Part shown: positions 5,765-10,598 of the stretch, in pieces
Numbering within the stretch: the stretch's first letter is position 1
Layout: each line of letters opens with the position of its first letter
Assembly (NCBI GenBank): GCA_944332375.1
Contig: CALVJU010000125.1
Location: forward strand, 1-10,598
Length of the DNA: 10,598 nucleotides
DNA from: an uncultured Bacilli bacterium
Lineage (GTDB): Bacteria > Bacillota_I > Bacilli_A > RF39 > UBA660
Direction of reading: 5' to 3'
The notes under the pieces: generated by a model
Told to the model about the DNA's origin: nothing
Seen by the model: only the letters and a program-made list of their open reading frames with translations
Databases searched by the model: none
Made by a program: the position numbers and the translations under genes

Positions 5765-7906
5765 ATGCAAAAAATAGAATTACTTGCACCTTGTGGAAAC
5801 ATGGAAAGTTTTTATGCAGCTTTATTAGGTGGTTGTGATGCGGTTTATTTAGCCGGTTATGAATTTGGTGCTAGAAAATATGCAGGAAACTTTTCAATGG
5901 AAGAATTACAAGAAGTCATCCAGGTTGCGCATTTATATGGGGTAAAAGTTTATATTACTGTAAATACAATGATTTATGAAAGTGAAGTTGTGTCTTTTCT
6001 TCATTATATTGATGAACTGGTTCTCTTTCACCCAGATGCTCTGATTATTGAAGATATTGGCATGTTTGATCTAATTCATCAACGTTATCCAGATTTAGAA
6101 CTTCATGCTTCTACCCAAATGCATCTTCATAATCAGTCTGGTGTCCAGTTCGCAAAACAAATTGGTTTTCAAAGAGCAGTGATCGCAAGAGAAACATCAA
6201 TTGAAGAAATCAAAAAAATTAGACAAGAAGTAGATCTTCCTTTAGAAGTATTTTGTCATGGTGCTTTATGTATTAGCTATTCTGGGCAATGTCTTATGTC
6301 TAGTATGATTGGAGGAAGAAGTGGAAATCGAGGTACCTGTACCCAGTGTTGTCGTCTTCCATACCAGCTAGAAACAGAGTCTGGAAAACAAATAGACCAA
6401 GGATATTTACTCAGTACCAGAGATTTAAATACGCTAGAATACATTGGTGAATTGATCGAAGCAGGAGTAGATAGTATCAAAATAGAAGGGCGAATGAAAC
6501 GTCCTGAATATGTTTACTATGTTACTTCTTTATATCGAAAAGCAATTGACTCTTACTTGCAATTTCAGCAAGTAAAAATAACAGAGGAAGAGATCAAAAA
6601 CCTAAAAAAGATTTTCCATCGAAAATTTACTAAAGGATTCTTATTTCACGATCGTATGGATCATTTTTCGAATCCAGAAAGACCAAATCATATCGGTATT
6701 CCTGTAGGAAAGGTCATTTCTTTTCATCATTCTACAGTCCAGATAAAACTCAGTGACTCTGTTCAAATTCACGATGGACTTCGTATCTTAGGAAAAAAAG
6801 ATGTAGGAACTGTATTAAATGAATTTTATAGAAAGAATCAAAGAGTTTATGAAGCAAAAAAGGGTGAGATCATTACTTTCAAAATTCATGGAAGTGTTTC
6901 GATTGGAGATCAAGTAGTCAAGACGACAGATGCTGCTTTGATGCAGGAGATCCAACTATATTTAAAAGAGTCAAAGAGAAAAGTTCCTATCATGGGAACT
7001 TGTATCTGCCACATTGGACAACCCCTTCAAGTGACAGTCACAGATCAAGAACACACCTTAACCATTACCTCAAAAGAAGTGTTACAAAAAGCGAAGACGA
7101 GAGCTGTAACAAAGCAAGAACTCAAACAAAAACTCGCGCAATTAAATGATACAGTTTATACATTTCAGGAGTTAAAGGTAGTGGGAGAAGAGGGATTTAT
7201 TCCGATGTCTAAGATCAATGCTTTTCGAAGAGAAATGGTAGAACAGTTGAATCAAGTTCGTTTAGAAAGGAAAGCTCATCAAAAACAGGTTTATCAAAGA
7301 GAAAGGATCGAACATCAAGAAAAACAGGTATACAAAACAGGATTGTTTTACGAAGAAGAAACTTACCAAAAGGATCAGAAGAAGTTTGAGCAAGTTTATT
7401 TAGAGGAACCTCTTTATCAGAAGTATTGTCAAGATCCTAAGGTTATTTTAAAATTAGATTCTGTTATGACACAGTATCCAGCATGCGAAAACACGGTGTT
7501 AATTTCCGAGTATGGAAGTCTGATGCATTATTCTAACTTTATTACAAATCATACTTTTAATATAGCGAATTCTTATGCAGTACGCTTTCTAGAAGCAATG
7601 GGAGCGAAAAGAGTTACAGTATCTCTAGAGTGTTCAACGGAACAAATAAAAGATATCTACGAAGCATATCAAAAGCGTTATCAACAAGTTCCACCACTCG
7701 AAGTAGTGATTGAAACCAGACCGCTTGTTATGACATTAAAATATCCTTTATTAAAACAATATGGACAAAAGAAGGGATTCTTAGTTCAAAATCATGAGAA
7801 ATATCCTATTTTACAAAAAGAAGAGACAACACAAATTTATTTTTCAAGAGAAATCCAAAGAAAGATTCCGGAAGGAATTTCCCTTACAACTCGTGTGGAA
7901 AGATAA
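5765..7906 (+). CDS. Peptidase U32 family protein, long form with DUF3656 (probable RNA hydroxylation enzyme)
   Basis: This 713-residue protein belongs to the 'collagenase-like' U32 family, whose studied members are RNA-modifying enzymes rather than proteases: E. coli RlhA makes 5-hydroxycytidine in 23S rRNA and TrhP makes 5-hydroxyuridine in tRNA. The N-terminal barrel is typical: IELLAPCGNMESFYAALLGGCDAVYL (split here, residues 4-29), HASTQMHLHN (114-123) and the signature FCHGALCISYSGQCLMSS (163-180). Next come GGRSGNRGTCTQCCRLPY (183-200) and SIKIEGRMKRPEYV (237-250). Cys169, Cys176, Cys192 and Cys195/196 are candidate iron-sulfur ligands. DUF3656 covers about 405-500, as in RlhA-type proteins, followed by a charged linker and a second barrel-like part with HTFNIANSYAVRFLEAMG (596-613). 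The C-terminal Cys cluster that I recall from other long members is absent. It is cytoplasmic. The start is supported by GGTGG four bases upstream. RlhA-like versus TrhP-like substrate cannot be decided here. Confidence 0.88.
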   Translation: MQKIELLAPCGNMESFYAALLGGCDAVYLAGYEFGARKYAGNFSMEELQEVIQVAHLYGVKVYITVNTMIYESEVVSFLHYIDELVLFHPDALIIEDIGMFDLIHQRYPDLELHASTQMHLHNQSGVQFAKQIGFQRAVIARETSIEEIKKIRQEVDLPLEVFCHGALCISYSGQCLMSSMIGGRSGNRGTCTQCCRLPYQLETESGKQIDQGYLLSTRDLNTLEYIGELIEAGVDSIKIEGRMKRPEYVYYVTSLYRKAIDSYLQFQQVKITEEEIKNLKKIFHRKFTKGFLFHDRMDHFSNPERPNHIGIPVGKVISFHHSTVQIKLSDSVQIHDGLRILGKKDVGTVLNEFYRKNQRVYEAKKGEIITFKIHGSVSIGDQVVKTTDAALMQEIQLYLKESKRKVPIMGTCICHIGQPLQVTVTDQEHTLTITSKEVLQKAKTRAVTKQELKQKLAQLNDTVYTFQELKVVGEEGFIPMSKINAFRREMVEQLNQVRLERKAHQKQVYQRERIEHQEKQVYKTGLFYEEETYQKDQKKFEQVYLEEPLYQKYCQDPKVILKLDSVMTQYPACENTVLISEYGSLMHYSNFITNHTFNIANSYAVRFLEAMGAKRVTVSLECSTEQIKDIYEAYQKRYQQVPPLEVVIETRPLVMTLKYPLLKQYGQKKGFLVQNHEKYPILQKEETTQIYFSREIQRKIPEGISLTTRVER

Positions 7907-7914
7907 AAAAAGAC

Positions 7915-7943
7915 TATACTTTTCCTTCAATTTATACTATAAT
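7915..7943 (+). promoter_or_regulatory. Promoter of lon
   Basis: A perfect -10 TATAAT (7938-7943) has a weak -35-like TATACT (7915-7920) 17 bp upstream. Predicted start is near 7950, just before the ribosome binding site. No CIRCE inverted repeat or CtsR-type heptamer repeat is visible, so classical heat-shock repressor control is not evident. Confidence 0.5.
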
Positions 7944-7969
7944 AAAAAACAATTTGGTGGTGGTATTTT

Positions 7970-10318
7970 GTGAAAAAGAGCTTGCCAGTGATTTTACTTA
8001 GAGGATTGGTATTACTTCCTCATGCAGAAGTAAGATTTGAATTTGAACAACATCAAGCCAAGAATATGATTGATATTGCAGAACTATTTCACGACAATCA
8101 GATTTTTGTTATGAATGGTCCTGATCAATTTGAAGAAAATCCAGTGTTAGATGATATCGCAAGAATTGGCGTTGTTGCCAAAATATTAAATAAAGTAGAG
8201 CTTCCAAATGGAAAGATTCGCGTTGTGATGCGTGGTGAGAAAAGAGCCCGTATTCTCGAGTTTCTCCATCAAAATCAAAATGGAGAAATGGAAGCCTTTA
8301 TTGAAACGGATATAGAAACGAAAGTAGAAGATGCGGAAACCGCAATCTTATCAGCAAAATTAAATCGTGAATTAGATCACTATTTAGAACTCATTCCTTA
8401 TGTCTCTAATAGTATTGTCGAAAAAATTAGAACTTCTTCTAATTTAAGTGTAGTCACTGATTTAATTGCTGCACATTTACCACTCACTTTTGAACGGTTA
8501 AAAGAATATTTATATGAGTGTAATCCAAAACTGAGAACAGAAATGATCTTAGAAGATATTTATCGTGGAGAACAAGCTTATGAATTAGAAAAAGAAATTG
8601 ATACAAAAGTAAAAAATGAGATTGATTCTAATCAAAAAGAATATTTAATTAAAGAAAAGATTAAAGTCTTGAAACAGGAACTAGGAGAAGATCAAGATGC
8701 TAAGGAAGAGACAGAAGAGTTACAACAGCAAATTGAACATTTAGATGCTCCAGAAACGATAAAAAATCGCTTAAGAGAAGAAATGAAACGCTATTTAAAA
8801 CTACCACAGATGAGCCCTGAGTTAGGAGTGATTCGAACGTATATCGAGTGGTTCTTGTCTCTTCCATGGAACACATATACAGAAGATGAAACGGATTTAA
8901 AAGAGGTGAGAAGACGCTTGGATGCTTCTCATGCGGGGTTAGAGAAAGTAAAGAATCGTGTGATTGAGTATTTGGCGGTCAATCAAATGACAAAGTCTTT
9001 AAATGGTCCTATTATTTGTTTTGTAGGACCTCCAGGAGTAGGAAAAACAACACTTGCGATTTCTATTGCCAAAGCGATTCATAAAAATTTCGTAAAAATC
9101 TCTGTTGGTGGTGTGAGTGATGAAGCAGAGATTATTGGACATCGTAGAACGTATGTCGGAGCTTCTCCAGGAAGAATTATCAGTTCTATGAAGAAAGCAA
9201 AGAGTTGTAATCCACTGTTTTTAATTGATGAGATCGATAAATTAAATAGTAATTATCGTGGCGATCCAGCAAGTAGTTTACTAGAAGTATTGGATCCAGA
9301 ACAAAATAAGACATTTGTAGATAATTACTTAGAAGAACCTTATGATTTATCCCATGTTATGTTTATTTTAACTGCGAATTATATTGAAAATATTCCAGAA
9401 GCTTTGAAAGATCGTTTAGAGATTGTAGAACTATCTGGTTATACAGAGTATGAGAAAGTCGATATTGCAAAAAAGTATCTTTTGAAAAATATTTGTAAGA
9501 AGCATGGAATTCATCGTAATAAGATTAAAATTAGTGATGCGATGATTTTAAAAATTATTCGTGGTTTTACTAAAGAAGCAGGTGTTCGTGAATTAGAACG
9601 TCAACTTTCAACGATTGTTCGTAAAATAGTAACGAATATGGTTATGACGAGAACAGTAGAAGATGTTTATATTGTGGATAATCAGATGATTTATGAATAT
9701 TTAGGAAGAGAGAAGTATTTGTTTTCTAAAATTGAAAAGAAACAAGTTGGTGTGGTAAATGGTCTTGCTTATACCAATTATGGAGGAGATACTTTACCAA
9801 TTGAGGTGACCTATTTTAAGGGGAATGGAAATTTGGTATTAACAGGCTCTTTAGGAGATGTGATGAAAGAAAGTGCACGGATTGCTCTTTCTTATATCAA
9901 GTCAGAAGCAGAGATGTTTGGAATTGATGAGAAACTATTAGAAGAAAATGATATTCATATTCACGTTCCAGAAGGGGCTGTCAAAAAAGAAGGACCAAGT
10001 GCTGGAATTGCCCTTACAACCGCTTTAGTCAGTTCCTTTACTGGACAACCAGTTAGTGAGAAACTTGCGATGACAGGAGAAATTACTCTTCGTGGTGAAG
10101 TATTACCAATTGGTGGACTCAAAGAAAAAGCAGTTGGAGCAGCACGAAATGGAATTACAAAAATTATTATTCCAAAAGATAATCTAGGAGATTTAGAAGA
10201 AATTCCAATGGAAGTAAGAAAACAGATTAAATTTTATCCAGTAAAAGATTTTAAAGAAGTATTTGAAATTGTAAAGATGACAAATCAGAAACAAATGAAA
10301 ATGAATTTCAATGTGTAA
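7970..10318 (+). CDS. lon: ATP-dependent protease Lon (LonA type)
   Basis: This is the hexameric cytoplasmic AAA+ serine protease that degrades misfolded and selected regulatory proteins. At 782 residues it has the full LonA layout. The N-terminal substrate domain begins LPVILLRGLVLLPHAEV (5-21), and a helical region with YLIKEKIKVLKQELGED lies at 225-241. The AAA+ module has Walker A GPPGVGKTT (353-361), Walker B LFLIDEIDKL (416-425), GDPASSLLEVLDPEQN (431-446) and an arginine-finger region around 481-482. In the C-terminal protease domain Ser677 in EGPSAGIA and Lys720 in GGLKEKAVGAA form the Ser-Lys dyad. The start is GTG, chosen because GGTGGTGG (7956-7963) lies six bases upstream and homology starts at once. 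In the segment usually GGVRDEAEIRGHRRTY, two Arg are replaced (Ser383, Ile389). It stands 63 bp after the U32 gene with its own promoter and is followed by a strong terminator, so it is probably monocistronic. Confidence 0.96.
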   Translation: MKKSLPVILLRGLVLLPHAEVRFEFEQHQAKNMIDIAELFHDNQIFVMNGPDQFEENPVLDDIARIGVVAKILNKVELPNGKIRVVMRGEKRARILEFLHQNQNGEMEAFIETDIETKVEDAETAILSAKLNRELDHYLELIPYVSNSIVEKIRTSSNLSVVTDLIAAHLPLTFERLKEYLYECNPKLRTEMILEDIYRGEQAYELEKEIDTKVKNEIDSNQKEYLIKEKIKVLKQELGEDQDAKEETEELQQQIEHLDAPETIKNRLREEMKRYLKLPQMSPELGVIRTYIEWFLSLPWNTYTEDETDLKEVRRRLDASHAGLEKVKNRVIEYLAVNQMTKSLNGPIICFVGPPGVGKTTLAISIAKAIHKNFVKISVGGVSDEAEIIGHRRTYVGASPGRIISSMKKAKSCNPLFLIDEIDKLNSNYRGDPASSLLEVLDPEQNKTFVDNYLEEPYDLSHVMFILTANYIENIPEALKDRLEIVELSGYTEYEKVDIAKKYLLKNICKKHGIHRNKIKISDAMILKIIRGFTKEAGVRELERQLSTIVRKIVTNMVMTRTVEDVYIVDNQMIYEYLGREKYLFSKIEKKQVGVVNGLAYTNYGGDTLPIEVTYFKGNGNLVLTGSLGDVMKESARIALSYIKSEAEMFGIDEKLLEENDIHIHVPEGAVKKEGPSAGIALTTALVSSFTGQPVSEKLAMTGEITLRGEVLPIGGLKEKAVGAARNGITKIIIPKDNLGDLEEIPMEVRKQIKFYPVKDFKEVFEIVKMTNQKQMKMNFNV

Positions 10319-10343
10319 AGAGCAACCTTGCTCTTTATTTTTT
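10316..10343 (+). terminator. Rho-independent terminator of lon
   Basis: The stem TAAAGAGCAA (10316-10325) / TTGCTCTTTA (10328-10337) is perfect over ten bases (the innermost pairs must open for the loop) and is followed by six T residues (10338-10343). The lon stop codon forms the base of the stem, as in the essC terminator. Confidence 0.9.
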
Positions 10344-10356
10344 CGTTGAAATTTGA

Positions 10357-10376
10357 TATGATTAAAAAGATAGGAG
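10357..10376 (+). promoter_or_regulatory. Possible extended -10 promoter and ribosome binding site after lon
   Basis: TATGAT (10357-10362) is preceded by an extended -10 TGA (10354-10356); the -35 position, TTTATT (10334-10339), lies in the lon terminator and is poor. AGGAG (10372-10376) follows where a transcript would start, five bases before a GTG at 10382. The spacing copies the other promoter/leader units in this window. Confidence 0.4.
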
Positions 10377-10381
10377 ATAGT

Positions 10382-10405
10382 GTGAAAAGTTTTATGGAAA
10401 ACTAG
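10382..10405 (+). other. Seven-codon reading frame behind a ribosome binding site (leader peptide or gene remnant)
   Basis: GTG at 10382 has a well-placed AGGAG and would encode MKSFMEN before TAG (10403-10405). A 6-bp hairpin (AGTTTT 10388-10393 / AAAACT 10398-10403) covers most of the frame. A shift into the next frame gives a further open run of about fifteen codons (FYGKLGTLEEKILR) before another stop, which could mean a decayed gene start. Function is not known, and it may not be translated. Confidence 0.3.
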
Positions 10406-10598
10406 GCACATTAGAAGAAAAAATATTAAGATGAAAATCTTGATATAAATCTATCAAAAAAAGATAGAAAGATGATCTTTGACAATAGAATTAATAAAAT
10501 AAAGCATGCTAAAAACAAGTTAAGATTATAAATTTTAAAAAATTAACTTAACAATAAATGTTAGAATATTTATAACCGAGATTTAATAGTTCAATCCA
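10406..10598. other. Gene-free AT-rich stretch with small hairpins
   Basis: No reading frame of useful length is visible on either strand to the window end. It holds a 7-bp hairpin with a GAAA tetraloop (10426-10443), a TCTATC/GATAGA hairpin (10450-10468), the palindrome AGCATGCT (10503-10510) and the inverted repeat AAGTTAA (10517-10523) / TTAACTT (10543-10549). None has a T tail like a terminator. In DNA this AT-rich such repeats can arise by chance. Confidence 0.4.

Noticed and set aside
7897..7925. Hairpin GGAAAG...CTTTTCC after the U32 gene as a terminator
   Set aside because: It needs a bulge and a long loop, has no clean T tail, and overlaps the lon promoter; read-through into lon remains possible.
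7907..7969. CIRCE or CtsR operator before lon
   Set aside because: Neither the TTAGCACTC/GAGTGCTAA pair nor tandem GGTCAAA-type heptamers are present.
10193..10411. Minus-strand 72-codon frame across the end of lon
   Set aside because: It runs through the terminator and the lon coding region, with a composition typical of antisense AT-rich DNA.
10479..10484. Perfect TTGACA as a promoter in the right-hand gene-free stretch
   Set aside because: No acceptable -10 lies 16-18 bp downstream and no gene follows inside the window.
10582..10598. Resemblance of the final bases (GTTCAATCC) to a tRNA T-arm
   Set aside because: The flanking bases do not pair as a T-stem, the window ends there, and no D-arm or anticodon arm precedes it.

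Overview
The window is AT-rich, densely packed DNA from a low-GC Gram-positive bacterium (Bacillota). The signs are A/T-rich codon use, purine-rich ribosome binding sites, short T-tailed terminators, a type VII secretion EssC ATPase of the Bacillota type and a SpoIIID-like helix-turn-helix protein. All genes read through under the standard code with TGG for tryptophan, which argues against a Mycoplasma-type code. I cannot fix a genus; an uncultured gut Bacilli or Erysipelotrichia-like lineage would fit, but that is a guess. No rRNA, tRNA, CRISPR array, insertion sequence or phage gene is visible.

Layout: (1) Positions 1-2837 hold the 3' part of essC, the motor ATPase of type VII secretion. 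It enters from the left edge and ends in a strong terminator whose stem contains its stop codon. (2) Positions 2885-4184 are a small two-gene unit with its own promoter and a terminator: a histidine-phosphatase-fold protein with an altered active site, then a stand-alone HIRAN-domain protein. (3) Positions 4208-5050 encode a membrane-anchored NodB/polysaccharide-deacetylase-like protein that lacks the metal-binding residues. (4) Positions 5051-5695, minus strand, encode an uncharacterised protein with one or two SpoIIID-like helix-turn-helix segments. Its stop codon abuts that of the deacetylase-like gene with no spacer. (5) The 69 bp at 5696-5764 carry two divergent promoters that overlap almost base for base. 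They serve the helix-turn-helix gene and a long peptidase U32-family gene (5765-7906), probably an RNA-hydroxylation enzyme. (6) Positions 7970-10318 encode the ATP-dependent protease Lon, followed by a strong terminator. (7) Positions 10344-10598 have no convincing gene, but hold a promoter and ribosome binding site in front of a seven-codon reading frame and several small hairpins.

The genes do not form one pathway. U32 and Lon are housekeeping, while the left part is accessory. A theme worth noting is the number of enzyme folds with lost or altered catalytic residues: EssC domains 2 and 3, the histidine phosphatase and the deacetylase. No complete new system is evident. The best leads are the tandem helix-turn-helix protein with its overlapping divergent promoter, the HIRAN/pseudo-phosphatase pair and the inactive deacetylase-like protein.
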